A DNA stretch of 64,000 nt from Hyphomonas polymorpha PS728 (GTDB taxonomy: Bacteria; Pseudomonadota; Alphaproteobacteria; Caulobacterales; Hyphomonadaceae): contig NZ_ARYM01000016.1 of NCBI RefSeq assembly GCF_000685315.1, forward strand, positions 27,373-91,372. Direction: 5' to 3'. The notes under the pieces were generated by a model. That model searched no databases and was not told where the DNA came from. It saw only the letters and a program-made list of their open reading frames with translations. Below are positions 30,384 through 41,091 of the stretch, piece by piece; the stretch's first letter is position 1; every line of letters starts with the position of its first letter. Both the position numbers and the translations under genes were made by a program.

Positions 30384-33300
30384 TCAGGCTGCCTGGCGTG
30401 GATCGACCTTCTCCACCCCCGGAACTTCCTTCAGGGCGCGCTGGGCCCGCAGGCCGATGGTGTAGGTTTGGGGCAGTCTCATTGTCACGATGCGGCCATC
30501 CTCTAGGATGAGCTCGATGAAAATGATGCCCCTGTCGCCATCGGGAAGCTGCTCCAGCCGGCGCACCACTCCGGCCAGATCTGCCGGATTTGAATCAGGC
30601 CCCAGCCGAACTAGCAAAGAGCCGGAAGGCTTGGACAACCTTGCGTCTTCCAGTTCAATCGCCCGGTCGAGATTGAGGCGAAGCTCCTCCCCGTTGAGCT
30701 TGGCCGTCACCGTAATGGCCACCGCTTTGCCGGGTTGGAGCAGATCGCCGTATTGCTGAAGGCCTTCATTGAAGACCATCATTTCAAGCTCGCCTGTGGG
30801 GTCCGAAATCGTCAGAAACGCGAATTTGCCGCCATTCTTGCTCGGCTTGTCGTTCCTCGATCGCACGATCCCGATCATTTCCAGCGGCTTGCCATCAGCG
30901 GCGCGCTCATGGATCTCCATGGCGAGGGTCACGCGGTCCCGGTCAATCGAGGTCAGGACATCGTCCAGGGGATGACCGGAGAAATAAAAGCCAATGGATT
31001 TGAACTCTTCGTCCAGCTTCTGCTGAGCCGTCCAGGGTTTGGAGGGCGGAAAGTCTGGGCGCAGCGCCGGCTCAGCCTCGCCGAACAAGCCCCCCTGCCC
31101 GCCCTGGCGATCTTCAGCCTGGCTGGCGCAATACTGAGCCAGCAACGGAACCGCTGCCAGTACGCGCGCCCGGCTTGCTTCCAGCCCATCCAAAGCGCCA
31201 GACTTGGCCAGAGATTCCAGCGCCTTCTTATTCACATGTCTTGGATCGACCCGCTCGGCGAAATCATAGAGATCCTTGAACTGGCCTCCCTCATTGCGAA
31301 CAGAAACGACATGCTTCATCGCCTCAATACCAACGCCCTTGATGGCGCCAAGCGCGTAGACGATCCCCTCCGCATTCACGTCAAAATCCGGCTGTGACGC
31401 GTTGATCGCGGGCGCCAACACCCGGATCCGCAGACGCTTGGCTTCCTGGAAGAAGGCCGCGAGCTTATCGGTATTCCCGATATCGAGGCTCATCGAGGCA
31501 GCCAAGAACTCCTTCGGATAGTGGCATTTCAGGAACGCCGTATGGTAACCGATGAGCGCATAGGCGGCGGCATGAGATTTGTTGAAGCCGTAGCCGGCGA
31601 ACTTCTCCATCGTGTCGAAGATTTCGTTGGCGAGGGATTCCTTCATCCCCTTATTGGCTGCTGCGCCCTCCACGAACCGCTTGCGCTGCGCAATCATCTC
31701 TTCGAGCTTTTTCTTGCCCATCGCGCGGCGGAGAAGATCTGCTTCACCCAGAGAATAGCCGGCAATCTCCTGCGCCATCCTCATGACCTGTTCCTGATAA
31801 ACAGGCACGCCATAGGTCGCCTCCAGCACAGGCTTGAGATCAGGATGCTGGTAGCGCACAGAGGCGGGGTCTTCCTTACCCTGAACATAAACGGGGATGT
31901 TCTCCATCGGCCCGGGCCGATAGAGCGAAATGATCGCGATCAGGTCTTCAATGTTATTGGGACGCACGCGGCGTAGCGTGTCGCGCATGCCCGCGCCTTC
32001 GAGCTGGAACACACCGAGTGTTTCGCCGCTCGCCATCAGCTCATAAGTCGCCGGATCATCCATGCTCCGCCAGGCAGGCCCGACTTCGCCACCATCCCGC
32101 CCGATGAAGTTCAGCGCCCGGTCGATCACCGTGAGGGTTTTGAGACCAAGGAAGTCGAACTTCACCAGACCCGCCATCTCGGCGTATTTCATGTTGAATT
32201 GTGTAGCCGGAAGATCAGCACGCGGATCGTTATAGAGCGGCACCAACTCAACAAGCGGGCGGTCAGCAATGACGACACCGGCAGCGTGCGTGCCGGCGTT
32301 GCGGTACATGCCTTCCAGCGCCCGCGCTGTGTCGATCAATTCCCCTACGCGCGGGTCTGCTGCTATTTCCTCATCAAACTTCGGCTCCGCTGCAATCGCC
32401 TCATCAAGCGTCGGAGGCTTAGCGGGGTTGAACGGAATCAACTTGGCAAGCCGGTCCACCTGCCCGTAAGGCATCTGCATCACCCGGCCTACATCGCGCA
32501 CCACGGCCTTTGCCTGAAGCGTACCGAAGGTGATGATCATAGCCACGCTGTCTGCGCCGTATTTCTCGCGGACGTAGCGGATCACTTCGCCACGCCGCTC
32601 TTGGCAGAAATCGACGTCAAAGTCGGGCATCGAGACGCGTTCAGGGTTCAGGAAGCGCTCGAACAGAAGGTCGAACCGCAGAGGGTCCAGATCGGTGATT
32701 GACAGCACCCAGGCGACGAGAGAGCCCGCGCCCGAACCCCGGCCGGGCCCGACCGGAATCCCATTGGCTTTCGCCCACTTGATAAAGTCCGAAACGATAA
32801 GGAAGTAGCCGGGAAACCCCATGCGGGCGATAATGCCGAGTTCATAGTCCAGGCGCTCAAAGTACTTCTCTCTATCCGCATAAAGACGGTCTGCTTCCGC
32901 CAGGCGCTGTTCCAGACCCTGGCGCGCCTGATAGGCAAGCTCCTCTGCTTCCGAGCGCCCTTCCTTGCTGAAGTTCGGCAGGATCGGCTTTCGGGTTTCA
33001 GCCCGCACCGAGCAACGCAGGGCGATTTCCTGAGTATTGGCAATGGCCTCCGGAAGATCGTCGAACAGGGCGACCATCTCTTCGGGAGACTTCAGGTACT
33101 GATCCGGCTCAACCCGTTTGCGGTCGTCCTGACCCAGATATTGTCCATTGGCGATGCACATCATGGCGTCATGAGCCGTGACGTCGTCCGGCTTCATGAA
33201 GCGGGCGTCATGGGTTGCCACAATCGGCAGGCCGAGCTCGTAAGCGAGTTCTACCAGTCCCTGTTCCGTCTTGATCTCGTCCTGAGTGCCATGACGCGTA

Positions 33301-33806
33301 ATCTCGACATAGCAGCGCCCCGGATAGGCGGCCGCGAGCGTCGCCATCTCTGTCCGGGCATCGGCCATGCGCCCTTTCAGAATGTGCCGCGCAATTTCGC
33401 CCTCAGAGCCGCCCGTCAGAAGGATAAGTCCCTCGGTATTCTCGAGCAGATATTTCTTGTGAAGGCGGGGCACGCCATCCTCTGCCTCCAAATAGGCGCG
33501 GGAAGAGAGGAACATGAGGCGCTCGTAGCCCACATCATCCTGAGCATAGGCGGTCAACCGGAAAGGCTCCGCCTTGGGTGACCCATCGGTAACGTCGAAG
33601 CAGCAGGCCATGATGGGCTGGACCCCATAGTCCGCCAGCTTCAGTGACAGCTCTAGCGCGCCGAAGAGACAGTTCCGATCTGTCACCGCCATCGCGGGCA
33701 TGCTGTGCTGCTTGCACCATTTTGCCAGATCAGACGGCGTAATCATGCTCTCCAGCAGCGAATAGCTGGAGCGGACAGCAAGATGAATAAAAACGGGTTT
33801 CGTCAC
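30384..33806 (-). CDS. dnaE: DNA polymerase III subunit alpha
   Basis: A 1140-residue replicative polymerase of the DnaE1 type. The PHP domain (FIHLAVRSSYSLLES) is at the N-terminus. The palm contains VGPGRGSGAGSLVAW and the catalytic aspartates in PDFDVDF (Asp395, 397 and 399). The tau- and beta-binding region with an OB fold (KNGGKFAFLTISDPTGELEMMVF) is near the C-terminus. The start is GTG (MTKPVFIHL). It ends the nuo-to-dnaE minus-strand run, with 80 bases separating it from lolD. Confidence 0.97.
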   Translation of the reverse strand: MTKPVFIHLAVRSSYSLLESMITPSDLAKWCKQHSMPAMAVTDRNCLFGALELSLKLADYGVQPIMACCFDVTDGSPKAEPFRLTAYAQDDVGYERLMFLSSRAYLEAEDGVPRLHKKYLLENTEGLILLTGGSEGEIARHILKGRMADARTEMATLAAAYPGRCYVEITRHGTQDEIKTEQGLVELAYELGLPIVATHDARFMKPDDVTAHDAMMCIANGQYLGQDDRKRVEPDQYLKSPEEMVALFDDLPEAIANTQEIALRCSVRAETRKPILPNFSKEGRSEAEELAYQARQGLEQRLAEADRLYADREKYFERLDYELGIIARMGFPGYFLIVSDFIKWAKANGIPVGPGRGSGAGSLVAWVLSITDLDPLRFDLLFERFLNPERVSMPDFDVDFCQERRGEVIRYVREKYGADSVAMIITFGTLQAKAVVRDVGRVMQMPYGQVDRLAKLIPFNPAKPPTLDEAIAAEPKFDEEIAADPRVGELIDTARALEGMYRNAGTHAAGVVIADRPLVELVPLYNDPRADLPATQFNMKYAEMAGLVKFDFLGLKTLTVIDRALNFIGRDGGEVGPAWRSMDDPATYELMASGETLGVFQLEGAGMRDTLRRVRPNNIEDLIAIISLYRPGPMENIPVYVQGKEDPASVRYQHPDLKPVLEATYGVPVYQEQVMRMAQEIAGYSLGEADLLRRAMGKKKLEEMIAQRKRFVEGAAANKGMKESLANEIFDTMEKFAGYGFNKSHAAAYALIGYHTAFLKCHYPKEFLAASMSLDIGNTDKLAAFFQEAKRLRIRVLAPAINASQPDFDVNAEGIVYALGAIKGVGIEAMKHVVSVRNEGGQFKDLYDFAERVDPRHVNKKALESLAKSGALDGLEASRARVLAAVPLLAQYCASQAEDRQGGQGGLFGEAEPALRPDFPPSKPWTAQQKLDEEFKSIGFYFSGHPLDDVLTSIDRDRVTLAMEIHERAADGKPLEMIGIVRSRNDKPSKNGGKFAFLTISDPTGELEMMVFNEGLQQYGDLLQPGKAVAITVTAKLNGEELRLNLDRAIELEDARLSKPSGSLLVRLGPDSNPADLAGVVRRLEQLPDGDRGIIFIELILEDGRIVTMRLPQTYTIGLRAQRALKEVPGVEKVDPRQAA

Positions 33807-33886
33807 GCGGCAATCCTCTTCCGCGCGGATAATCTCACCGAATCAGCAAAGCTGGAAGCATCTGCCGCCAGCAGTCCACAAAAGGA

Positions 33887-34573
33887 TCACTCTGTGTAGT
33901 CGACCAGCTTGCCATCCTGAAGGGTCAGCACGCGGTCCATATGCCGGGTCAGCGCCAGGTTGTGGGTCGCGACAAGCACCCCCGCCCCCTCTTCCCGCAC
34001 CATCTTGATGAGCGTTCCAAAAACCCGCTCTGTGGTCGCCGGATCCAGATTGCCTGTTGGCTCATCGGCAATCACGAGTTTCGGATCGTTGGCAAGCGCG
34101 CGGGCAATGGCGACCCGCTGCTGCTCGCCTCCCGAAAGCTGGCCGGGCTGATGGAAGGCCCGCTCTTCAAGGCCCATCTCAGCCAGCAGGCGGGAGGCTT
34201 TTTCCCTGGCTTTTGATTTCTTTACCCCGGCAATCATCAACGGCATTGCGATATTGTCGATGGCGTTGAACTCGGGCAGCAGGTGATGGAACTGGTACAC
34301 GAAGCCGATCTTCCGCCGGCGGATGCCGGTGCGGCCATTGTCATTCAGCTTCAGGCAATCGATTCCATCGAGAAATATCGATCCGCCTTCTGGCCGCTCA
34401 AGCAAACCGGCCGTGTGCAAGAGAGTGGACTTGCCTGAACCTGACGGCCCAACCAGGCCAACCAGCTCTCCTGGTGAAACGCGCAGATCTGTGCTCCGCA
34501 GCACCTGCAGCGCCCCGGCAGCCGTGCGGTAGGTGCGGTCAATCCCGATAAGTTCGAGTACAGGCTGTGTCAT
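33887..34573 (-). CDS. lolD: Lipoprotein-releasing ABC transporter ATPase LolD
   Basis: A 228-residue ABC ATPase. Walker A is GPSGSGKST, the signature is LSGGEQQRVAIARAL and Walker B is LVIADEPTGNLD. It pairs with LolC/E to extract lipoproteins from the inner membrane for delivery to LolA. The start overlaps the lolC stop (ATGA), so the pair is coupled. FtsE/MacB-type ATPases look similar, but the partner gene settles the assignment. Confidence 0.93.
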   Translation of the reverse strand: MTQPVLELIGIDRTYRTAAGALQVLRSTDLRVSPGELVGLVGPSGSGKSTLLHTAGLLERPEGGSIFLDGIDCLKLNDNGRTGIRRRKIGFVYQFHHLLPEFNAIDNIAMPLMIAGVKKSKAREKASRLLAEMGLEERAFHQPGQLSGGEQQRVAIARALANDPKLVIADEPTGNLDPATTERVFGTLIKMVREEGAGVLVATHNLALTRHMDRVLTLQDGKLVDYTE

Positions 34574-35850
34574 TCGAACCTCAGGGCTTTCACCGGATCC
34601 TGGGATGAGGCCCAGATAGACGGGATCAACGAGACAAGCATCGACATGACAAGCGCATAGGCGCCTGTGCTGAACACTTCCCCCCAGTCCAGAACTGCCG
34701 GGAGATGATCGAGCCCATACTGTTCGGCCGGGAATACCTCTCCATCAATCGCCAGATTGATGAGCGCCTCGATCGGGCCAATATTCAGAATAAAGAGAAC
34801 ACCGACGACCATCCCCAGCAGCGCGCCGAGAGAACCAAGAACGGTTCCCACCATCAGGAAAACCCTGAGGACGCCACCGCGGCTGAGGCCAATCGTACGA
34901 AGGATCGCGACATCCCGTGTCTTGTTCTTCACCAGCATGACCACACCGACGATGATATTCAGTGTGGCGATCATCATGATGATGGTCACCAGAAGACGCA
35001 CCATGACACGCTCTGTCTGTAGCGCGCCGAGATAGGTGCGGTTCTTGGTTTTCCAGTCACGCAAAAGCAAGCTGTAGCCGGTCGCTTCCGCGATGCGCTG
35101 CATCACGATCTCGGTTGTATCCGGATTTTTCACGCGGATATCCAGATACTGGTAGCGGCCCTTCGACTGAAACAGGATCTGGGCCTGTTCCATCGGCATG
35201 AAGACGTACACATTGTCGAGCTGCGCGGAGCCGGTGCGGAAGATGTCCCCTACGATGTAAGCTTTGCTGATCGGCGTCTGCCCGATGGGACCAGACCGCA
35301 TCTGAGAGGTCACGACTTCAACGCTATCGCCTGGTTGCAGACCGAGATTGGCGGCGAGGTACTGGCCAATCATGATGACGTTTCCGCCATTCCGGCCTTC
35401 GCCAAACCCGGCCGCCAAAGCCGCTGCGCCGCCATCCTTGAGGATTGGCATGGTTTTGAGATCTGCCGGCGGAACAGCCCTGACAACGCCGCCGGTGCGG
35501 ACCCCATTGGCGGAGAGGAGCACAAACTGCTCAATGTAAGGCGAAACGCTGACCACGTCCTGCGTTTCGGAAATAACCTTGGCAAGCGCCTGTGCCTCAT
35601 CCTGGGGGATGCCATCCACAGCGGCCGAAATGTGAGGTTCTCCGCCCAGTAGCGCGTCCAGCAGGGTCGCCCTGAACCCGCTCATGATCGACATGGTGAT
35701 GATCAGTGCGGCAACAGCAAAGAAAATGCCGATGAACGAGATCACAGCAATCAGGCTTGCGCCGCCATGCTCCCGGCGTGCCCGCAGGTATCGCCAAGCA
35801 AGCGTCCGCTCCAGCTTGCCGAACGGAGTGGCAGAGGGCGTCGCGCTCAT
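34570..35850 (-). CDS. lolC: Lipoprotein-releasing ABC transporter permease (LolC/LolE family)
   Basis: A 426-residue MacB/FtsX-type permease. The first membrane helix (LIAVISFIGIFFAVAALIITMSIMSGFR) is followed by a large periplasmic domain, then three C-terminal helices and an ending of SSQDPVKALRFE. Only one permease gene is present, so it may act as a LolF-like homodimer, as proposed for bacteria without separate LolC and LolE. It overlaps proS by one base (TGATG) and lolD by four. Confidence 0.9.
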   Translation of the reverse strand: MSATPSATPFGKLERTLAWRYLRARREHGGASLIAVISFIGIFFAVAALIITMSIMSGFRATLLDALLGGEPHISAAVDGIPQDEAQALAKVISETQDVVSVSPYIEQFVLLSANGVRTGGVVRAVPPADLKTMPILKDGGAAALAAGFGEGRNGGNVIMIGQYLAANLGLQPGDSVEVVTSQMRSGPIGQTPISKAYIVGDIFRTGSAQLDNVYVFMPMEQAQILFQSKGRYQYLDIRVKNPDTTEIVMQRIAEATGYSLLLRDWKTKNRTYLGALQTERVMVRLLVTIIMMIATLNIIVGVVMLVKNKTRDVAILRTIGLSRGGVLRVFLMVGTVLGSLGALLGMVVGVLFILNIGPIEALINLAIDGEVFPAEQYGLDHLPAVLDWGEVFSTGAYALVMSMLVSLIPSIWASSQDPVKALRFE

Positions 35851-37169
35851 CAGGAGCCTTTCAGCTGAGCCAGCATGTCTTCAATTTTGACGTCGTGTTT
35901 TTCGCCGGTCTTGCGGTTTTTTACCTCAACCTTGCCTTCAGCCACGCCGCGCGGACCAACTGTCGTCTGCCAGGGCAAACCAATCAGGTCCATACGCGCA
36001 AACTTGGCCCCGGCACGATCATCCGTTTCGTCATAGAGCACTTCGCGGCCCGCTGCGGTCATGGCCGCATACAGAGTTTCGCACGCGGCATCGCATGCCT
36101 CATCGCCCGGGCGCATGTTGATCAGACCCACATCGAAAGGCGCGACCGCTTCCGGCCAGACAATGCCATTCTCGTCATGACAGGCTTCAATGATAGCGCC
36201 GAGCAGGCGAGAAACGCCGATGCCATAGCTGCCCATCTGGACGGGCACCATCTGCCCATCCGGCCCCTGAACGACGGCGTTCATGGGTTTGGAGTATTTG
36301 GTGCCGAAGTAGAAGATGTGGCCGACCTCGATACCGCGCGCCGACACGCGGCGATCTTCCGGCAGCGCGTTGAAGGCTGCTTCGTCGTGCATTTCCTCAG
36401 TGGCGGCGTAATAGCTGGTGCGTTCGTCGACAAAGGGAGTCAGATCCGCGCCGAAATCGAGGTCAAGGCCTGGCGCCGGCAGGTCCAGCAGGGCCTTGTC
36501 ACAGAACACCGCGCTCTCACCCGTCTCCGCCAGAATGATGAACTCATGGCTCAAGTCCCCACCAATAGGGCCGGTATCTGCCCGCATCGGAATGGCTGTC
36601 AGCCCCATCCTGTCAAAGGCGTTCAGATAGGCGCAGAACATCTTGCGATAAGCTGCCCGGGCGCCCTCTTCCGTCAAATCGAAGGAATAGGCGTCCTTCA
36701 TCAGGAACTCCCGCCCCCGCATGACGCCAAAGCGCGGACGCACCTCATCCCGGAACTTCCATTGCTGGTGATAGAGGTTCAGCGGCAACTGCTTGTAGCT
36801 TTTTACGTAGGTGCGGAAAACGTCCGTAACCAGTTCCTCATTGGTGGGGCCGTACAGCATGTCCCGGTCATGGCGGTCCTTGATGCGGAGCATCTCCTTG
36901 CCATAATCGTCGTAACGGCCAGACTCGCGCCAGAGGTCTGCCTGCTGAAGCGTGGGCATCAGCATCTCGATGGCGCCGGAACGGTTCATCTCCTCCCGCA
37001 CAATCTGCTCGATCCGTTTCAACACCCGGAAGCCCAATGGCAACCATGAGTAGATTCCAGCACCGTTCTGGCGGATCATGCCAGTACGCAGCATCAACTG
37101 ATGCGAAACGATCGCGGCATCTGCCGGAGCTTCTTTGGAAACAGGCAGGAAAAACTTCGACAGGCGCAT
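35850..37169 (-). CDS. proS: Prolyl-tRNA synthetase (short alphaproteobacterial type)
   Basis: A 439-residue class II synthetase. Motif 1 region [15 protein letters not shown], motif 2 [25 protein letters not shown] and motif 3 [11 protein letters not shown] are present, followed by a C-terminal anticodon-binding domain. At this length it lacks the ~180-residue editing insert of E. coli ProRS, as expected for alphaproteobacteria. The stop overlaps lolC. Confidence 0.95.
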   Translation of the reverse strand: MRLSKFFLPVSKEAPADAAIVSHQLMLRTGMIRQNGAGIYSWLPLGFRVLKRIEQIVREEMNRSGAIEMLMPTLQQADLWRESGRYDDYGKEMLRIKDRHDRDMLYGPTNEELVTDVFRTYVKSYKQLPLNLYHQQWKFRDEVRPRFGVMRGREFLMKDAYSFDLTEEGARAAYRKMFCAYLNAFDRMGLTAIPMRADTGPIGGDLSHEFIILAETGESAVFCDKALLDLPAPGLDLDFGADLTPFVDERTSYYAATEEMHDEAAFNALPEDRRVSARGIEVGHIFYFGTKYSKPMNAVVQGPDGQMVPVQMGSYGIGVSRLLGAIIEACHDENGIVWPEAVAPFDVGLINMRPGDEACDAACETLYAAMTAAGREVLYDETDDRAGAKFARMDLIGLPWQTTVGPRGVAEGKVEVKNRKTGEKHDVKIEDMLAQLKGS

Positions 37170-37216
37170 GAATCATCCAGACTTTTACGGAATTCTTTCA
37201 CGCTCACTAGCCGGAG

Positions 37217-37456
37217 CTAGACCGGTTCCGCAAGCAGGAGAGGAATAACCAGCGCAGCAACGGCCGTGATCACTACGGCGCCAATGGTGGCCCAGATCAC
37301 TTTTTTGACCAGCATCGGGTTCTTAGGCGCCCCCTCTTCCGTACCAGGCGTGGTGGACTCGTCTTCCCATTGCCCCTTCACCCCAATCGGCAAAACAGCG
37401 AAGAAGGTGATCCACCACCCCAGAACAAAGACGATTGTGGCGCCCGCAATCCCCAT
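37217..37456 (-). CDS. DUF1467 family small membrane protein
   Basis: A 79-residue protein with two membrane helices (about residues 5-25 and 52-75) linked by an acidic loop. FVLGWWITFFAVLPIGVKGQWE is the conserved start of the DUF1467 family, found in alphaproteobacteria. Its function is unknown. It overlaps the mce stop (TGATG) and precedes proS. Confidence 0.85.
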   Translation of the reverse strand: MGIAGATIVFVLGWWITFFAVLPIGVKGQWEDESTTPGTEEGAPKNPMLVKKVIWATIGAVVITAVAALVIPLLLAEPV

Positions 37457-37884
37457 CAGTGGTGACCTTTGGGCGTTTCCATCAGTTCAACCAGAACCCC
37501 GTTGGAGTTCTTCGGGTGAACGAAAATGATCATGGTGCCATGAGCGCCGATACGCGGTTTGCCCAACACGGTGGCGCCGCGCTTTTCCATTTCAGTCACG
37601 GCCTGATTGATGTCCGCTACTTCGAAACAGACGTGATGCTGCCCACCAGCCGGGTTCTTCTTGAGGAAATTCGCAATCGGCGAAGCTTCATTCAGCGGCT
37701 CGATCAGCTCGATCTGGCTGTTGGGAAGGTTCACGAAACAGACTTTCACGCCCTGCTCGGGCATGTCGAACGGTGTCGTAATGTCCGTTGCGCCATACAG
37801 CGTCCGGTAGGTCTCGCAGGCCTGCTCAATGTTAGGCACCGCAACGCCAACATGGTTCAGCGGACCAATCTTGAATTCGCTCAT
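37456..37884 (-). CDS. mce: Methylmalonyl-CoA epimerase
   Basis: A 142-residue vicinal-oxygen-chelate protein with two beta-alpha-beta-beta-beta modules. LNHVGVAVPNIEQA, HHVCFEV and the C-terminal FVHPKNSNGVLVELME place metal ligands as in methylmalonyl-CoA epimerase, which interconverts the R and S epimers in propionyl-CoA catabolism. The mutase is not in the window. The gene lies between rnj and the DUF1467 gene, the usual alphaproteobacterial order. Confidence 0.88.
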   Translation of the reverse strand: MSEFKIGPLNHVGVAVPNIEQACETYRTLYGATDITTPFDMPEQGVKVCFVNLPNSQIELIEPLNEASPIANFLKKNPAGGQHHVCFEVADINQAVTEMEKRGATVLGKPRIGAHGTMIIFVHPKNSNGVLVELMETPKGHH

Positions 37885-37891
37885 GAAAATC

Positions 37892-39589
37892 TCAGCTCCT
37901 CAGCACAACCACTTCAATCATCGGCTTCAGGCCGAAATTGATATCACAAGCTTTTCGCAATGCACGGCCCATAACGCGCTCGATCGCCTCATCATCGCCG
38001 CGGTCCTTCTTTGAAAGCCCGGCAAGGGCCGCCTCGGCCGCGTCATCAAGGATTTCAAGACTTTCCTCGGCCACGCGGCCATCGGTCTCGGAAAGCCCTT
38101 TCACGACAACGACCGGTCCATCGACAATGCGCCCAGCCTGATCGAGGCTCACGGTTGCGAAGATGATGCCGCTATTGTGCAGGCGCTTGCGCTCGATCAG
38201 GCCCTGAGCGCCTTCCGGCACCAGACGGCTGCCATCCAGGAAGAGGCGGCCGGCGGGCACCTCATCCAGAATTTCTGCTTCGCCCGGTGCGAGGCGGATC
38301 AGGCTGCCATTACGAGGCGCCACGGCTTCCGGCACCTGCATCGAACGGGCGTAGGCGGCATGTTCGAGAATATGCCTGCGTTCACCATGGACCGGCACAG
38401 CGATACGCGGCCGCACCCACTGATACATCCGGCGCAGCTCATCCCGGCAAGGATGTCCGGATACGTGGATTGTTTGCGGCACCATCCGGGGATGGATGAC
38501 CCGTATACCCTGCTCCGCCAGGGTGTTCTGAAGACTGTAAACGCTGCTCTCATTTCCGGGGATGAGGCGCGAGGAGAAGATCACGCTATCCCCTTCGCGC
38601 AGCGCCACATGGCGGTGGTCTCCCCTCGCTATGCGCGAGAGCGCAGCATTGGCCTCGCCCTGGCTACCGGTGCAGAGATAGAGAATGTTTTCAGGAGGCA
38701 GGTAACCGGCTTCCGCTTCATCCACGAAATCGAGGCGCGCAGGCAGAATGCCAACCGCCTTGGCCGCCGCCGTAACACGGTGCATGCTTCGCCCGACAAG
38801 GCAGACGCTACGTCCGGCCCGGTTGGCCGCATCAATGATCGACTTCACCCGCGCCACGTTGGAGGCAAAGGTGGTGACCGCGACAGCCTGTTTCTGCTCG
38901 GCAATCAACTCGATCAGGCCCTGGCGTACAGTCTCTTCCGACCCCGCTTCACCATCTTCGAACACATTGGTGGAATCGCACACCATGGCGAGAACACCTT
39001 CATCACCCAGCGCGGTCAGCCCCTCAATGTCCGTAGTCGCACCGATCTGTGGATTGGGGTCTATCTTCCAGTCGCCCGTATGCAGGATCACGCCTGCAGG
39101 TGTCCGGATTGCGAGCGCATTGGGCTCGGGAATGGAGTGCGTGAGCGTCACGTAGGTCACTTCAAAAGGACCGGCCTTGACGGTGGCGCCCATGGAAACC
39201 GTCTTCAGCCATTTATGATCCACGCCGCGCTCATCCATCTTTGAGCGGACGAGTTCACAGGTGAAGGGGGTAGCGTAAATTGGCGCTTTGGTGCGCAGCA
39301 GAGGATAAAGCAGCCCCACGGCGCCGATATGATCCTCATGTGCGTGGGTCAGGAAAACGGCATCAATTTGTTCGCCCACGAGAAAATCGGGATCGGCACA
39401 GATCAAATCAATCCCGGGCGTTTCAGAGTTTCCGAAGGTTACCCCCACATCCACGACAATCCACCTCCGGGCATGAGGCGGGCCATAGCCATACGCATTC
39501 AGGTTCATCCCGATCTCGCCGCATCCGCCGAGGGGGAGGAAGACAAGTTCGTCCTTGGACTGATCGAAGGGGGTATTTCTAATGGTCAA
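37892..39589 (-). CDS. rnj: Ribonuclease J
   Basis: A 565-residue metallo-beta-lactamase/beta-CASP RNase for RNA decay and maturation. The zinc motif is [13 protein letters not shown], followed by [11 protein letters not shown], the beta-CASP domain ([16 protein letters not shown]) and [11 protein letters not shown]. The start is TTG at 39589, overlapping the coaX stop as TTGA. No other start codon precedes the homology, and GGAAG lies eight bases upstream. Confidence 0.93.
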   Translation of the reverse strand: MTIRNTPFDQSKDELVFLPLGGCGEIGMNLNAYGYGPPHARRWIVVDVGVTFGNSETPGIDLICADPDFLVGEQIDAVFLTHAHEDHIGAVGLLYPLLRTKAPIYATPFTCELVRSKMDERGVDHKWLKTVSMGATVKAGPFEVTYVTLTHSIPEPNALAIRTPAGVILHTGDWKIDPNPQIGATTDIEGLTALGDEGVLAMVCDSTNVFEDGEAGSEETVRQGLIELIAEQKQAVAVTTFASNVARVKSIIDAANRAGRSVCLVGRSMHRVTAAAKAVGILPARLDFVDEAEAGYLPPENILYLCTGSQGEANAALSRIARGDHRHVALREGDSVIFSSRLIPGNESSVYSLQNTLAEQGIRVIHPRMVPQTIHVSGHPCRDELRRMYQWVRPRIAVPVHGERRHILEHAAYARSMQVPEAVAPRNGSLIRLAPGEAEILDEVPAGRLFLDGSRLVPEGAQGLIERKRLHNSGIIFATVSLDQAGRIVDGPVVVVKGLSETDGRVAEESLEILDDAAEAALAGLSKKDRGDDEAIERVMGRALRKACDINFGLKPMIEVVVLRS

Positions 39590-40353
39590 CGGTTCCGCTT
39601 CCAGACTTCCAGAAGGCCCCGGATGAGGATGTCCTGGTCATAATAATCAATCGTCTCACTAGCGCCTTCAAACAGAGAAGCGACGCCCCCTGTCGCAATC
39701 ACCGTCATGGGGCGCCCCCATTCCGCCTTGATCCGGCGCACGAGACCATCAATCAACTCAATGTATCCAAGAAACACGCCAGACTGCATGGCAGAGACGG
39801 TGTCTTTGCCAATGACCTGCGCCGGTTTCTGGATGGCGATTCGGGGCAACTGGGCCGCCGCGTCATGCAGCGCTCTCATGGATAGATAGATACCCGGCGA
39901 AATGATGCCACCCTCAAACGCACCATCGGCAGACACAATGTCGAATGTTGTGGCCGTGCCGCTGTCGATCACCACCAGATCGCCTGGATAAGCGACATGC
40001 GCGCCCAGCGCGCTCACGATACGGTCAGCGCCCACCTGTTCCGGGTGCCGAACCCTGAGGTCCATGCCGGTCTTGATACCCGGCTCGCCTATGAACAGAG
40101 GCTCTACATTGAGGTAACGCCGCGCCAGATTTCTGAAATTGAATTGCGCGTGCGGGACCACGGAGGAGACGACGCAGCCCTTTACCTTCGAGAGGTCGAC
40201 CCCCTGCATGTCCGCCAGGCGCCAGAGCCAGGAGGCATGATCATCGGCAGTCTTCGTGGAATCCGTTGCGCTGCGCCATTGGTTGACCCAATTCTGCCCA
40301 TCATGCAGCGCGAACACGGTGTTGGTATTGCCGACGTCGATGACCAGAAGCAT
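39586..40353 (-). CDS. coaX: Type III pantothenate kinase
   Basis: A 255-residue ASKHA-fold kinase, the first step of CoA synthesis. [15 protein letters not shown] is the phosphate-1 motif. [31 protein letters not shown] includes the catalytic Asp region, and [15 protein letters not shown] and [11 protein letters not shown] follow. It lies between birA and rnj, a common alphaproteobacterial arrangement. Confidence 0.95.
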   Translation of the reverse strand: MLLVIDVGNTNTVFALHDGQNWVNQWRSATDSTKTADDHASWLWRLADMQGVDLSKVKGCVVSSVVPHAQFNFRNLARRYLNVEPLFIGEPGIKTGMDLRVRHPEQVGADRIVSALGAHVAYPGDLVVIDSGTATTFDIVSADGAFEGGIISPGIYLSMRALHDAAAQLPRIAIQKPAQVIGKDTVSAMQSGVFLGYIELIDGLVRRIKAEWGRPMTVIATGGVASLFEGASETIDYYDQDILIRGLLEVWKRNR

Positions 40354-40356
40354 GAT

Positions 40357-41091
40357 TTAGGCTTGTCCGATGAGGCTGACTTCGCCCGCTCTTATGATGC
40401 GCGTGCTTCCATCGGGCAACCGCAGACGCAGCGCGCCGTCCAGTTCCAAATCTTCAAATACACCCCGCACAAAGGCTTCGCCGACGCGAACGGAGACTTC
40501 CTGTCCCCTACCCTCGGCATAATCAAGCCAGTCCCGACGGAGGCTTTCAAAGCCTCTGCGCGCCTGCGCGAGCCGGGCCTCAAAGGCGGAATGATAGACA
40601 CCAATCACTTGACTTAGTTCAAGATTTTGTCCGCTCAACAGATTGAGACTGGTCGCCGCCTGCCCCACATTCTCCGGCACATAAGCCACATTGATGCCGG
40701 TGCCCGCTGCGACCCAAAGATCCCCGCCAGCGCCGCCCGTTTCAACCAGGATGCCGGACACCTTCTGCTGGGCGATCCTCACATCGTTGGGCCACTTTAC
40801 CTTGACCGGCGCGTCAGGCGCGAATGTCCGCACGGTATCCACCACCGCCATGGCCGCCGCAAAGGGGACCCGCAGCGCCACGGGAATGCCGCCCGGCTCC
40901 GCAAAGAGCGCCGTGGTGAAGATGTTCCCGACGGGCGAAGACCAGACCCTGTCCTGACGGCCGCGGCCTGAGGACTGAGACGCCGCCACGATCCATTGCT
41001 CGTCAAACTGGCCGGAGCCGGCCCGCCGTTTTGCCTCGGTATTGGTGCTGTCTATCTCTTCAAACCGGTAAACCGGCCAGGAAGCGCTCAA
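40357..41091 (-). CDS. birA: Biotin--[acetyl-CoA-carboxylase] ligase
   Basis: A 244-residue biotin protein ligase of the monofunctional type, with no N-terminal DNA-binding domain. [16 protein letters not shown], the biotinyl-AMP loop [17 protein letters not shown] and [20 protein letters not shown] are visible, with the small SH3-like C-terminal domain. The start is most likely TTG at 41091, because it overlaps the nuoN stop as TTGA and the upstream residues are not family-like. The nuoN-birA link is typical of alphaproteobacteria. Confidence 0.9.
   Translation of the reverse strand: MSASWPVYRFEEIDSTNTEAKRRAGSGQFDEQWIVAASQSSGRGRQDRVWSSPVGNIFTTALFAEPGGIPVALRVPFAAAMAVVDTVRTFAPDAPVKVKWPNDVRIAQQKVSGILVETGGAGGDLWVAAGTGINVAYVPENVGQAATSLNLLSGQNLELSQVIGVYHSAFEARLAQARRGFESLRRDWLDYAEGRGQEVSVRVGEAFVRGVFEDLELDGALRLRLPDGSTRIIRAGEVSLIGQA

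Noticed and set aside
35757..37049. 430-codon plus-strand open frame opposite proS
   Set aside because: It is fully antisense to proS, has no known motif or ribosome-binding site, and its length is explained by codon bias.
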